Counted from the first letter of the stretch, positions 23,801 through 32,375 are shown. The stretch: DNA of 42,896 nucleotides from an alpha proteobacterium AAP38 (GCA_001296005.1 LJHR01000013.1:1-42896); one strand, 5' to 3'. Made by a program: numbers and translations. The notes: generated by a model from the letters alone, not told the origin.

Positions 23801-25519
23801 CTACAGCACCAACCCGATCGGGTCTTCCAGCCGCCGCCCCAGTGCCGCCAGGAACTTCGCCCCCAGCGCGCCATCCACGGCGCGGTGATCACAGGACAGT
23901 GTCAGGCTCATCACCGAGGCAAAGCGCACCCCGCCATCCGCCGTTTCCCGCGCTTCCCGCCTTGTCGTGCCGACGGCCAGGATCGCGCCCTGGGGCGGGT
24001 TGATGATGGCCTGGAACTGGCGGATGCCGAACATGCCCAGGTTGGAGATGGTGAAGCTGCCACCGCTGATATCCTCCTTGGCCAGCGTGCGTTTGCGCGC
24101 CCGGTCGGCCAGATCGGCTGCCCTGGCGCCGATGGCCCAGGGGTCAAGCGTATCGGCCCCGCGCACCACCGGCGTCAGCAGCCCGCCATCCACAGCGACG
24201 GCGACGGAAATATCGGCGGCACGGAACCGCCTGATCCCATCCTCGGCCCAATGCACATTCACATCGGGCACTTCCATCAGGGCCAATGCCGCCGCCTTGA
24301 TCAGCAGGTCATTGACCGACAGTTTGCGCGGGCTGCTGGCGCGTGCGTTCAGCTGTTCGCGGAAGGACAGCAGCGCATCGACGGTGACGTCGGATGTCAG
24401 ATAGAAATGCGGGATCGTCTGCTTGGCATTGACCAGGGCCGTGGCAATGGCCCGGCGCATGCCCGTCACGGGCAGCAGATCATAGGCGGGAGCCGCTGCC
24501 GGTGGGGCCGTGGCCCGGTCGGCGGCGTCGCGCACATCCTGCTTCGTGGCGTGCCCCTTCGGCCCCGTGGGCGTCACGGTCGACAGGTCCACACCCAGAT
24601 CACCGGCTAGCTTGCGCGCCGCCGGCCCGGCGGCGGGGGCAGGGGAGGCAACGGGGGCGGGTGCGGCGATCAAACCCCGCACCTTGGCCGCCGCCTGTAC
24701 ATCGGCCAGCGATACGCGTCCCCTGGCACCGGTGCCCTTGATGCCATGCAAGGTCATGCCCAGCTTGCGCGCGATCTTCTGCGCGATGGGGCTGGCATGG
24801 GGTTCGGGGCCAGTGGGCTGCGGTTCCGGCGCAGGCTCCGCGGCGGGGGCCGGGGCGACGGTACCGCGCGATGCTGCTGCCTTCTCCACATCCTCCTGAC
24901 TGATCCGCCCCTTCTGTCCCGTCCCGGTCAGGGTGGACAGATCAATCCCCAGCTTGTTGGCCAACCGCCGCGCCAACGGGCTGGCATGCGCCGCCTCGTT
25001 ACGGGCGGCCAGGATAGCGGGATCGAGGGGGGGCACGGGTGCCGTCTCACCACCACCATCCCGGCGAAGGCCGGAACCCAGAGCCACAGGCGCTGCGCTT
25101 TCCGGGGCGGGGGCAGGAGGAGAGGTCGGGCTGGTGGCCTCTGGGTCCCGGCCTTCGCCGGGATGACGGGGAGAGGAAGGAGCAAGCGAGCCTGCCCCTT
25201 CCTCCTTCGGCTCAAACGACACATCAATGGCCTTGTACCCAGCCACAAACGCGTCAATCGCACTTTCCGGCACCGATGCGTCGGCCAACACGGCGATCAG
25301 CGCGCCGACCGGCAGCACATCGCCCGCCTGGGCCAGTTGCCGGCGCAGCGTGCCGCCGACCTCCAGGTCCAGGGTATTGACGATCTTTTCCGTCTCGATA
25401 TCGACCAGCTCCGCGCCCTTCTCCGCCGTCGCACCCACGGCCAGATGCCAGGCAGCGACGGTGCCTTCCGACATTTCGATGCCCCATTTGGGCAGGGTGA
25501 TCGGGTGGATTTCAGCCAT
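23801..25519 (-). CDS. 2-oxoacid dehydrogenase E2 (dihydrolipoamide acyltransferase) with three subunit-binding domains
   Basis: A 572-residue E2 core enzyme, which accepts an acyl group on lipoyl-lysine and passes it to CoA. The lipoyl domain is at 1-80 (lipoylated Lys45 in IETEKIV). Three peripheral subunit-binding domains follow at about 179-215, 242-278 and 299-334 (each with a KLG/DLG helix and a TGxxGR/GH turn). The catalytic domain is at 345-572, with SCDHRAVDG. One such domain is usual. Linker residues about 115-157 are encoded by an in-frame palindromic repeat. Start 25519 overlaps the E1beta end by 8 bases. No E3 gene is present. Confidence 0.93.
   Translation of the reverse strand: MAEIHPITLPKWGIEMSEGTVAAWHLAVGATAEKGAELVDIETEKIVNTLDLEVGGTLRRQLAQAGDVLPVGALIAVLADASVPESAIDAFVAGYKAIDVSFEPKEEGAGSLAPSSPRHPGEGRDPEATSPTSPPAPAPESAAPVALGSGLRRDGGGETAPVPPLDPAILAARNEAAHASPLARRLANKLGIDLSTLTGTGQKGRISQEDVEKAAASRGTVAPAPAAEPAPEPQPTGPEPHASPIAQKIARKLGMTLHGIKGTGARGRVSLADVQAAAKVRGLIAAPAPVASPAPAAGPAARKLAGDLGVDLSTVTPTGPKGHATKQDVRDAADRATAPPAAAPAYDLLPVTGMRRAIATALVNAKQTIPHFYLTSDVTVDALLSFREQLNARASSPRKLSVNDLLIKAAALALMEVPDVNVHWAEDGIRRFRAADISVAVAVDGGLLTPVVRGADTLDPWAIGARAADLADRARKRTLAKEDISGGSFTISNLGMFGIRQFQAIINPPQGAILAVGTTRREARETADGGVRFASVMSLTLSCDHRAVDGALGAKFLAALGRRLEDPIGLVL
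25057..25164. repeat. palindromic element inside the E2 coding sequence, family 3
   Basis: Arms 25057-25083 and 25138-25164 are inverted copies (start CATCCCGGCGAAGGCCGG) with one mismatch, around a 54-base centre. The arms read in frame as RHPGEGRDPEA and GSGLRRDG within the E2 linker. The arm sequence is of the type usually seen in intergenic repeats of alphaproteobacteria, so this looks like an insertion tolerated because it is in frame and in a flexible region. Confidence 0.8.
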
Positions 25520-26525
25520 CGGCCAGCACCTTGCGAACAGCGGCCTCGATCTGCGCGGGGCCGGGGACATAGGCGCGTTCCAGCTCGCGGGCGAACGGAA
25601 CGGGCGTGTGGGGGGCGGTGACGATCTGGATCGGCGCCTTCAGGTCGCGGAAGCCCTTCTGCGCCACGATGGCGGCAATGTCGGACGCCACCGAACAGCG
25701 CGGCGGGCTTTCATCCACCACCACCAGACGACCCGTGTTCGACACGCTTTCCAGGATCGTTTCCTCGTCCAGCGGGCTGGTGGTGCGCGGGTCGATCAGG
25801 TCGCAGGTGATGCCATCGGCATTCAGCTTTTCCAGCGCCTTTTCAGCAAAAGGCACCATGCGACCGAGCGCCACGATGGTGGCATGCTCGCCCTCGCGCA
25901 CCAGCGCCGCCTCCCCGAACGGGATCGCGTAGTCACCTTCGGGAACCTCGCCCTTGCGGCTGTACAGCGCCTTATGTTCGAAAAACACCACCGGATCATC
26001 ATCGCGGATGGCGGTCAGCAGCAGGCCCTTGGCGTCATAGGGATTGGACGGCACCACCACCTTCAGGCCCGGCACCGCCGTCATGAAGGGGTAGATGGTC
26101 TGCGAATGCTGGGCGGCGCAGTTCATGCCGGCCCCGAACGACATGCGGATGACCAGCGGCGTGCGCGCCTTGCCCCCGAACATGTAACGGAATTTGGCGG
26201 CCTGATTGAAAATCTGGTCCATGGCCACGCCGACAAAGTCGGCGAACATCAGTTCGGCCACGGGGCGCAGGCCCGCCAGCGCCGCACCATTGGCGGCCCC
26301 GATGATGCAGCTTTCCGAAATGGGCGTGTCGATCACGCGGCCATCGCCAAATTTGTGGATCAGGCCCTTGGTCACGCCGAAAATGCCGCCGGCGGCGTCG
26401 CGCTGACCCGATGTGCCGCCGGCCCCGCCGGACACATCCTCGCCCAGGACGATGACGCGGGGATCGCGGGCCATTTCAAGATGCAGGGCCTCGTTCAGGG
26501 CCTCGCGAAGGGTGATGACGGGCAT
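25512..26525 (-). CDS. 2-oxoacid dehydrogenase E1 beta subunit (acetoin/pyruvate type)
   Basis: A 337-residue transketolase-like beta subunit. It starts MPVITLREALNEAL, with GEDVSGG, FGVTKGLIHKFG, VIDTPISE, EHKALYSRKGEVPEG and DLIDPRTTSPLDEETIL. The overall pattern (GGIFGVTKGL, RVIDTPISE) is closer to acetoin dehydrogenase AcoB than to housekeeping pyruvate dehydrogenase. Start 26525 has GGAGAGG upstream and lies 14 bases after the E1alpha stop. It pairs with E1alpha to bind thiamine diphosphate and decarboxylate a 2-oxoacid or cleave an acyloin. Confidence 0.92.
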   Translation of the reverse strand: MPVITLREALNEALHLEMARDPRVIVLGEDVSGGAGGTSGQRDAAGGIFGVTKGLIHKFGDGRVIDTPISESCIIGAANGAALAGLRPVAELMFADFVGVAMDQIFNQAAKFRYMFGGKARTPLVIRMSFGAGMNCAAQHSQTIYPFMTAVPGLKVVVPSNPYDAKGLLLTAIRDDDPVVFFEHKALYSRKGEVPEGDYAIPFGEAALVREGEHATIVALGRMVPFAEKALEKLNADGITCDLIDPRTTSPLDEETILESVSNTGRLVVVDESPPRCSVASDIAAIVAQKGFRDLKAPIQIVTAPHTPVPFARELERAYVPGPAQIEAAVRKVLADG

Positions 26526-26539
26526 CGAACCTCTCCCGC

Positions 26540-27508
26540 TCAATAGCTGATATAGACGTCGGTCAGCACATCCGCCGGCACCGGCGGGGCGGCTGACTTC
26601 GCGGCGACCGTGGCGGCATCGATCTCGCCCAGAACCTCCGCATCGATGGCGTCTAGCGTAGCCGCATCGATCAGGCCCGCCTCGGTCACCCGCGCGCGGA
26701 AGCCCTTCAGGCAGTCGCTCTCTTCCCGGAACTTCTCCACCTCGCCCTTGGCGCGGTAATTCTGGGGATCGCCCTCGAAATGCCCGAAATAGCGGGTGCA
26801 GGTGGCATAGACCGCCGCCGGCCCACCGCCCGTGCGCGACACTTCCAGCGCCTGGCGCATCGCCTCATAGACCGAAAAGAAATCAAACCCATCGGCGCGA
26901 AAGACGGGGATGCCGAACCCTTCCACCCGACGGCCCAGATCTTGGCCCGCCAGCGCATAGGCGGCACCGGTATGTTCGGAATAGCCATTATTCTCGAACA
27001 CGAAAATCTTCGGCACCTTCAACACGGCGGCCATGTTCAGCGCTTCCAGAACCGTGCCCTGGTTCGACCCGCCATCACCCGTGAAGGACACGGCGACATG
27101 GCCCTCACCGGCCAGCTTGGCCGCGATGGCGGCGCCCACGGCGATAGGCGGGCCGCCACCGACAATGGCATTGGCGCCCAGCATGCCCTTGTCCAGATCG
27201 GCGATATGCATGGACCCGCCCTTGCCCTTGCACAACCCGTCGGCGCGTCCATAAATCTCCTTCATCATGCCGCCGACATCGCATCCCTTGGCGATGCAAT
27301 GGCCATGGCCGCGATGGGTGGACGCGATCCAGTCCTTGTCCGTCAGATGCTCGCACACCCCCACCGCCACGGCCTCCTGACCGGCATAGAGATGGGTGAA
27401 GCCCGCGATCTCCCCGGTGCGGTTCTCGATATGAAGCCGCTCCTCGAACTCACGAATGGTGCGCATGCGCCGATAGGCCTGAAGCAGGGCGTCACGGTTT
27501 AGCTGCAT
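26540..27508 (-). CDS. 2-oxoacid dehydrogenase E1 alpha subunit (acetoin/pyruvate type)
   Basis: A 322-residue alpha subunit. The thiamine-diphosphate site is FTGDGGSNQGTVLEALNMAA with FENNGYSEHT (metal ligands Asp and Asn). The substrate-side loop HRGHGHCIAKG and GKGGSMHIADLDKGMLGANA are typical of the acetoin/pyruvate E1 group. The ribosome site is AAGGAA. First gene of the E1alpha-E1beta-E2 operon. Without a local E3, the complex must borrow the lipoamide dehydrogenase of another complex. Its pathway substrate could be a 2-oxoacid released late in the degradation. Confidence 0.92.
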   Translation of the reverse strand: MQLNRDALLQAYRRMRTIREFEERLHIENRTGEIAGFTHLYAGQEAVAVGVCEHLTDKDWIASTHRGHGHCIAKGCDVGGMMKEIYGRADGLCKGKGGSMHIADLDKGMLGANAIVGGGPPIAVGAAIAAKLAGEGHVAVSFTGDGGSNQGTVLEALNMAAVLKVPKIFVFENNGYSEHTGAAYALAGQDLGRRVEGFGIPVFRADGFDFFSVYEAMRQALEVSRTGGGPAAVYATCTRYFGHFEGDPQNYRAKGEVEKFREESDCLKGFRARVTEAGLIDAATLDAIDAEVLGEIDAATVAAKSAAPPVPADVLTDVYISY

Positions 27509-27544
27509 GGGTTGGTTCCTTGAAAAGATCGGGGCATCTGGTTC

Positions 27545-27573
27545 GCCCCTCGCCCGCTTGGCGGGAGAGGGCG
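27545..27573. repeat. fragment of palindromic repeat family 1
   Basis: CCCCTCGCCCGC and GCGGGAGAGGGCG form only the inner hairpin of the family 1 element, directly abutting the stop codon of Rieske oxygenase 3. A decayed or partial copy; it could serve as a transcription end. Confidence 0.6.
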
Positions 27574-28881
27574 TTACTCTGCGTTCACGCTGGAACTGCC
27601 GGCCCCATAAACATAATCATCAATGACCTTGTGAAAGTGCCGGATGCGCAGTTCCTGGTCGCCCAGCCACAGGCCGGGGAACCCTTCCGACTGCATGCCC
27701 AACTGCACGCCGGGCAGATTGTACGCATCCTGGTCCAGCACCTGGCCCAACGACTTTTCCCCATGGCGGTAGAAGCGGTGTTCGGGCCGTTCCGGCTTCT
27801 TCTCCCCCTGTTTCAGCAGGCGGAAATTCTGCAGGTCGTAGAACATCTTGTTGGGATCGGTCGGGTGCGGCCGCTGCCGGAACAGCATCAGGTCGTCGGC
27901 ATGCACGTTCAGCGTGATGTTGGGGAAGATCAGGTAATGATAATCATCGGTCAGCTGATCATCATTCAGGTCCGAATAATCGTACCCCTGTGATGCCCCA
28001 TTCTCCCGCTTCCATTTCTGCACCGCCAGCCGCACTTCCCGCGTCTTGCCATCGAAATCGGCGGGGTCCATGCCCGCCTGCTTCATGATCAGGCGGATCA
28101 GCGGCGGGATATCCGACGTTTCCTTCACGCGCGGGCTGGTGGTGGCGAACGGCACCAGATAGCGGCTGTGCCGGTCGTAACAGTCGATCTGGATATCCAG
28201 ATCATCCAGGTAATAGAGCAGCTGCGGATGGATGCCCTGCACATGGTAGCTTTCGTTGAACGCATCAACGGATGCTTTCCAGTTGCAGTCCCATTCAATG
28301 GTCCAATCCCGCGTCATCGCCATACGGTCGAAATGATACGGGTCCAGATGCTCCGGAATGACGCCCAGGAATTCCCGCAGCGGCTCGGCATCCTTGTTCA
28401 GATTATACCAGACGAAGCTGCCCCAGGTATCGCACGGCACCTCCGGCAGGCCTTGGCACGGGGTGCCCTGCGGGAAGGTCTCCTTGTCCGGGATGCGGAC
28501 AAAGTCACCATCCAGGCCATATTCCCAATGATGGTAGGCGCATTTGAAACTCTTCAGCTTACCGATGCCCGGCGGGACCAGCCGGTTACCGCGATGCTGA
28601 CAGACATTATAGAAGGCGCGGATGGACATATCGGCCTGACGCACGATCAGGATCGCCTCGCGCCCGATCTCCGTACACACGTAATCGCCCGGCTCCGGGA
28701 TGTCATCCTCGCGGCAGCCCATCAGCCAGCTGCGTTTCCACATCCGCTCCCATTCCAGTTTCATGAAATCGGGGCTGGTGTAGCGCTCCTTGGCGATGAT
28801 GGCGTGACCCAGCTGCGGGTCCGGGGCCTTTTCGATGGGGGTGCGGGTGAAATCACCCGGCTTGACCCGTTTGATCGGCAT
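27574..28881 (-). CDS. Rieske non-heme iron oxygenase, terminal subunit (3)
   Basis: A 435-residue oxygenase. Rieske ligands are in CQHRGNRLV and CAYHHWEYG. The iron site is VDAFNESYHVQGIH, with LDQDAYNLPGVQ supplying the third ligand. The tail DQELRIRHFHKVIDDY resembles oxygenase 2. Start 28881 (MPIKRVKPG) leaves a 16-base gap after the upstream SDR and has GGGAG upstream. A further ATG at 28929 would overlap the SDR gene by 32 bases and is less likely. Co-transcribed with the SDR at 28898. Confidence 0.92.
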   Translation of the reverse strand: MPIKRVKPGDFTRTPIEKAPDPQLGHAIIAKERYTSPDFMKLEWERMWKRSWLMGCREDDIPEPGDYVCTEIGREAILIVRQADMSIRAFYNVCQHRGNRLVPPGIGKLKSFKCAYHHWEYGLDGDFVRIPDKETFPQGTPCQGLPEVPCDTWGSFVWYNLNKDAEPLREFLGVIPEHLDPYHFDRMAMTRDWTIEWDCNWKASVDAFNESYHVQGIHPQLLYYLDDLDIQIDCYDRHSRYLVPFATTSPRVKETSDIPPLIRLIMKQAGMDPADFDGKTREVRLAVQKWKRENGASQGYDYSDLNDDQLTDDYHYLIFPNITLNVHADDLMLFRQRPHPTDPNKMFYDLQNFRLLKQGEKKPERPEHRFYRHGEKSLGQVLDQDAYNLPGVQLGMQSEGFPGLWLGDQELRIRHFHKVIDDYVYGAGSSSVNAE

Positions 28882-28897
28882 GACGCGCACTCCCGGA

Positions 28898-29659
28898 TCA
28901 GAAATGGACGCCCTTTGTATATCCACCATCGACGATCAGGTGGGTGCCGTTGATCCAGCTGGCCGCCGGGCTGGCCAGGAAGGCGACGGCCTTGGCCACT
29001 TCCTCCGCACTGCCCATGCGCCCGAACGGATGGGCAGCGATGGTGGCGTTATAGAAATCGGGCTGCGAGGTCTTGATCATGTCCCAGGCGCCGCCTTCGA
29101 CAAAGATCGGGCCGGGCGACAGGGCGTTGAAACGGATGCGCCTCTTGCCATGGAACTGGCCCAGCTGCTTGGAATAGGTGATCAGGCTGGCCTTCAGCGC
29201 ATTATACGCCATGGGGGCCGCGAATGTTTCGATGGCGTTGGTGGACACGATGAACACCACCGACCCCTCGCCGGATTTCTTCAGGAAGGGCACGGCGGTT
29301 TCAACCGCGCGCACCGACCCCATCACATCCACCTCGAAATTACGCTGCCAGTTCTTTTCGCTGTCCATGCCGGCCCCGCCGGACACGTTGGGGATCAGGA
29401 TGTCGATGCCGCCCAGCTGTTCACCCGCGCGGGATATCCAGGCCTTATAGGCCTCGCCATCGCGGACATTCACGGCCTCGCCCACTGCATTGATACCCTT
29501 GGCACGCAGCACGGCCAGCGTCTCCTCCACCTCTTCGGCGGTGCGCGAACAGATGGCGATATCCACGCCCTCATCGGCCAGCGTCTCCACGATCCTGCGC
29601 CCAATGCCCTTGGTCGCACCCGTGACAACGGCCTTCTTGCCCTTCAGACCCAGATCCAT
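28898..29659 (-). CDS. short-chain dehydrogenase/reductase (2)
   Basis: A 253-residue classical SDR with the NAD(P) motif VTGATKGIGRR, the motif NVSGGAG, a Ser near FIVSTNA and the catalytic AYNALK (Tyr-x-x-x-Lys). Probably oxidises a hydroxyl group, perhaps the diol or alcohol made by the oxygenase encoded next to it. Start 29659 has GGAGGAAG 7 bases upstream. First gene of the operon with Rieske oxygenase 3. Substrate unknown. Confidence 0.9.
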   Translation of the reverse strand: MDLGLKGKKAVVTGATKGIGRRIVETLADEGVDIAICSRTAEEVEETLAVLRAKGINAVGEAVNVRDGEAYKAWISRAGEQLGGIDILIPNVSGGAGMDSEKNWQRNFEVDVMGSVRAVETAVPFLKKSGEGSVVFIVSTNAIETFAAPMAYNALKASLITYSKQLGQFHGKRRIRFNALSPGPIFVEGGAWDMIKTSQPDFYNATIAAHPFGRMGSAEEVAKAVAFLASPAASWINGTHLIVDGGYTKGVHF

Positions 29660-29939
29660 CGCGCTCTTCCTCCCCATATGCGTCGCGGGCTTTGTCGCCT
29701 CTGTCCCCATGCTCCGTCGGAACGCGGGAACGCGCAAGCCTGCGCATGTGCTGATTTTCATGCTCTGCGGGCTTTATATCAGCATCGGCGTTTTTCTGTA
29801 TACAAAAAACTGTCTCTGCGTATAGATATGAGGAGAGGCCAGCGCGCAACGCCGCGCGGCAGGCCCACGAAATCAGCAGGCCGGCGCCCTTCGACCATAA
29901 GAACAAGGCGGCCCGGCAGGATGGGGAGGACAGAGGTCC
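29660..29939. promoter_or_regulatory. divergent promoter with paired GTATAC sites, SDR 2 / acyl-CoA dehydrogenase
   Basis: This 280-base divergent gap contains TGTATACA at 29797-29804 (perfect 8-bp palindrome) and GTATAG at 29820-29825 (TGCGTATAG), with centres 22 bases apart. The same paired layout, with the same 22-base spacing, occurs at 39113-39140. The surroundings are AT-rich. No gene is seen. Confidence 0.5.
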
Positions 29940-31103
29940 ATGGATTTCCGACTGACCGAGGAGCAGCGGGAGCTGCAAGAGGCCGCGCGCCGTTTCGCCC
30001 AGGAACAGCTGCGCCCGCTGGCCAAACATCTGGACCTGACGGGGGAGGCCTGCCCCAGAGAGTGGATCGCCAAGTATGCGGATATGGGATTTCTCGGTAT
30101 AAATATACCCACCGCCTATGGCGGCATGGGGCTGGGCAATCTGGAGGCGCTGATCGTCCTGGAGGAACTGGCCAAGATCTCCTCCGCTGTCGCCTTCCCA
30201 GTGTTTGAAAGCTGCGTCGGCCCCGTCCGCGCCATCGAACATTTCGGCACCAAGGAACTGCGCGACCGGGTAGTGCCCGCCGTCTGTCGCGGTGACATGA
30301 TCGTGGCTATCGCCATGTCGGAACCGGAAGCGGGATCGGCCCTGACCGATCTGACCAGCAAGGTCACCGAACGCGACGGCAAGCTGTACCTGAACGGCAC
30401 CAAGCGCTGGTGTTCGGGCGGCGGCCATGCCGATGGCTATGTCGTCTATGTCCGCATGTCGGAAGAGGCGGGTGCCAAGGGTATCGGCGCCGTCTTTGTC
30501 GAAAAGGGTATGAAGGGCCTGACCTTCGGCGCCAATGAACAGTTGATGGGCTTTCGTGGCATCCCCAGTTCCGACATCTATTTCGATGATGTCGAAATCC
30601 CGCGCGAGAATGTGATCGTCGGCGCCGGTGGCTTCAAAAAGATGATGGAAGCGTTCGATCTGGAACGCTGCGGCAATGCCACCATGTCGCTGGCCCAGGC
30701 GTCGGGCGCCTTGGAGGAAGTCACCGACTATGTTCAGGAACGCAAACAGTTCGGTCGCGCCATCGTGGAGTTTCAGGCGGTGCAGATCAAGCTGGCCGAA
30801 ATGAAGATGAAGGTGGAGGCCGCCCGCCTGCTGATCCACCGCGCGGCCAGCAACGCCCAGGACGGCATGCCGTCCCTGCTGGAAAGCTCCGTCGCCAAAT
30901 GTTTCGCCAACGAAATCAGCCGTGAGGTGACAGGGTCGGCGGTGCAGCTGATGGGCGGCTACGGCTATTCCCACGAATATGGCATGGAACGCCGGTTGCG
31001 CGACAGCTGGGGCTGGGGCATTGCCGGCGGCGCCGTCGATATTCAGAAGATCAACATCGCGTCCGCCATGGTGGGCCGCCGGTTTGATCAGCGGCGGTCG
31101 TGA
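29940..31103 (+). CDS. acyl-CoA dehydrogenase family protein
   Basis: A 387-residue flavoprotein. Features are MDFRLTEEQRELQEAARRF, FAD and substrate motifs AMSEPEAGSALTDLTSKV and TKRWCSGGGHADGY, GFRGIPSSDIYFDDVEIP, YVQERKQFGRAI and LMGGYGYSHEYGMERRLRD. The usual C-terminal catalytic Glu is Gly363 here (GIAGGAVDIQ). Glu242 in FDLERCG sits at the alternative base position used by isovaleryl- and long-chain acyl-CoA dehydrogenases. It probably introduces a double bond into a branched or ring-bearing CoA ester. The ribosome site is GGGAGGACAG. Its stop overlaps the next start (GTGA). Confidence 0.92.
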   Translation: MDFRLTEEQRELQEAARRFAQEQLRPLAKHLDLTGEACPREWIAKYADMGFLGINIPTAYGGMGLGNLEALIVLEELAKISSAVAFPVFESCVGPVRAIEHFGTKELRDRVVPAVCRGDMIVAIAMSEPEAGSALTDLTSKVTERDGKLYLNGTKRWCSGGGHADGYVVYVRMSEEAGAKGIGAVFVEKGMKGLTFGANEQLMGFRGIPSSDIYFDDVEIPRENVIVGAGGFKKMMEAFDLERCGNATMSLAQASGALEEVTDYVQERKQFGRAIVEFQAVQIKLAEMKMKVEAARLLIHRAASNAQDGMPSLLESSVAKCFANEISREVTGSAVQLMGGYGYSHEYGMERRLRDSWGWGIAGGAVDIQKINIASAMVGRRFDQRRS

Positions 31104-31429
31104 CGGGGGCGACGGACATGGACCATGACGTCTGCGCCATCACCGATCTGGGCGATGGCGCCAAGCTGCGCGTTGATGCCGGCGGAGAGGATATCCTGCT
31201 CTGCCGCAGCGGGGACGATATACGCGCTGTGCGCAACATGTGTACGCACGCCGCCAGCACGCTGGAGGATGGCAGGCTGCGCAACGGCATCCTGTCCTGC
31301 CCCCTGCATGGCGCACGCTTCGACCTGACCGATGGCGGCCGCTGCCTGGGCGGTGCCGGTTACCGCCCCCTGACCCTGTTCCCGGTACGGGTGGCCGATG
31401 GCCGGGTTTTCGTGACGGTGGAGGGGTAG
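31100..31429 (+). CDS. Rieske-type [2Fe-2S] ferredoxin
   Basis: A 109-residue ferredoxin. Cluster ligands are Cys48-x-His50 (CTH) and Cys67-x-x-His70 (CPLH), the standard spacing. It is the type that carries electrons from a ferredoxin reductase to a Rieske oxygenase. The GTG at 31100 overlaps the acyl-CoA dehydrogenase stop (GTGA); an ATG at 31118 is an alternative start. Neither has a strong ribosome site, so coupling favours the GTG. It could serve all three oxygenases. Confidence 0.88.
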   Translation: MTGATDMDHDVCAITDLGDGAKLRVDAGGEDILLCRSGDDIRAVRNMCTHAASTLEDGRLRNGILSCPLHGARFDLTDGGRCLGGAGYRPLTLFPVRVADGRVFVTVEG

Positions 31430-31453
31430 GGCGAAGGCCCCACCCCAGCCCCT

Positions 31454-32212
31454 TCAAGAAATCACCACCGCATTATCAATCACCAGCTCCGCCCCATTCA
31501 CGAACCGGCTTTCATCACTGGCCAGATAGAGGACCATGGCGGCCACATCCTCGGGGCTGCCGATGGGGGGCAGGTGCTTCTTGGCCTCCTCCTCGCTACC
31601 GAACAGGGCGGTATTGGCGGCGCGGACCATGGGCGTGTCCATGGCACCGGGATGGATGGTGTTGACGCGAATGTTATAGCCCTGCATCTGGCAATGGATG
31701 GCGATGGACTTGCTCATGCCCCGCACCGCGCCCTTGGCCGCCGAATAGGCGAAGAACACCGGATAGCCCAGATGCGTGGCGACGGAGCACATATTGATGA
31801 TGCTGCCGCCACCACCCTGCTTCATCAGACCGATAGCATGCTTGCAGCCCAGGAAGGTACCTTCCGAACTGACGGAATTCACCTTGCGGAACTGTTCCAG
31901 CGTCGTGGTCTCCACCGTTTCGATCACTACCGTCCCGGCATTATTGACCAGCACATTCAGCCGCCCGAACCGCGCCTGGATTGCGGCCATGACCCCGGCC
32001 CAGCTTTCCTCGCTGGTCACGTCATGGCGCATGAAGACCACATCGGCCCCGGTTTCGGCCCGGATCTCGGCGGCGGCCTGCTCCCCCGCCGCGTCCGCCA
32101 CATCGGCCATGACCACCGCCGCCCCTTCGCGCGCCAGGGCCAGCGCATCCGCCCGGCCCAGCCCCATCGACGCACCCGTCACCAGGCACACTTTCCCGCT
32201 TACGCGACCCAT
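31454..32212 (-). CDS. short-chain dehydrogenase/reductase (3)
   Basis: A 252-residue classical SDR: VTGASMGLGRADALALA, NNAGTVV, Ser in INMCSVATH, FAYSAAKGAVRG (Tyr-x-x-x-Lys), and the ending SDESRFVNGAELVIDNAV. It resembles cyclohexanol- and hydroxysteroid-type dehydrogenases in pattern, though substrate calls for this family are unreliable. Start 32212 has GGGAGGG before it. It converges on the ferredoxin gene and lies downstream of repeat copy E. Confidence 0.9.
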   Translation of the reverse strand: MGRVSGKVCLVTGASMGLGRADALALAREGAAVVMADVADAAGEQAAAEIRAETGADVVFMRHDVTSEESWAGVMAAIQARFGRLNVLVNNAGTVVIETVETTTLEQFRKVNSVSSEGTFLGCKHAIGLMKQGGGGSIINMCSVATHLGYPVFFAYSAAKGAVRGMSKSIAIHCQMQGYNIRVNTIHPGAMDTPMVRAANTALFGSEEEAKKHLPPIGSPEDVAAMVLYLASDESRFVNGAELVIDNAVVIS

Positions 32213-32249
32213 AAAACCCTCCCAATGTTCATCTTTTTCAATGCGTTGT

Positions 32250-32355
32250 CCCCTCACCCTCCCGCTAGGCGGGCGAGAGGTTAAATTTCCGCCCCTCGCC
32301 CACGAAGGTGGGAGAGGGTGGGGCCCAAGCCTGTCAAGGCTTGGGAGGGTGAGGG
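32250..32355. repeat. palindromic dispersed repeat, family 1, short copy E
   Basis: Outer arms CCCCTCACCCTCCC / GGGAGGGTGAGGG are intact, but the left inner arm (GGGCCCCTCCCTCTCCC) is deleted, giving 106 instead of about 137 bases. It lies between SDR 3 and the ferredoxin gene, both leftward. Confidence 0.8.
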
Positions 32356-32375
32356 CAACCCCACCGCCGCCCGCC

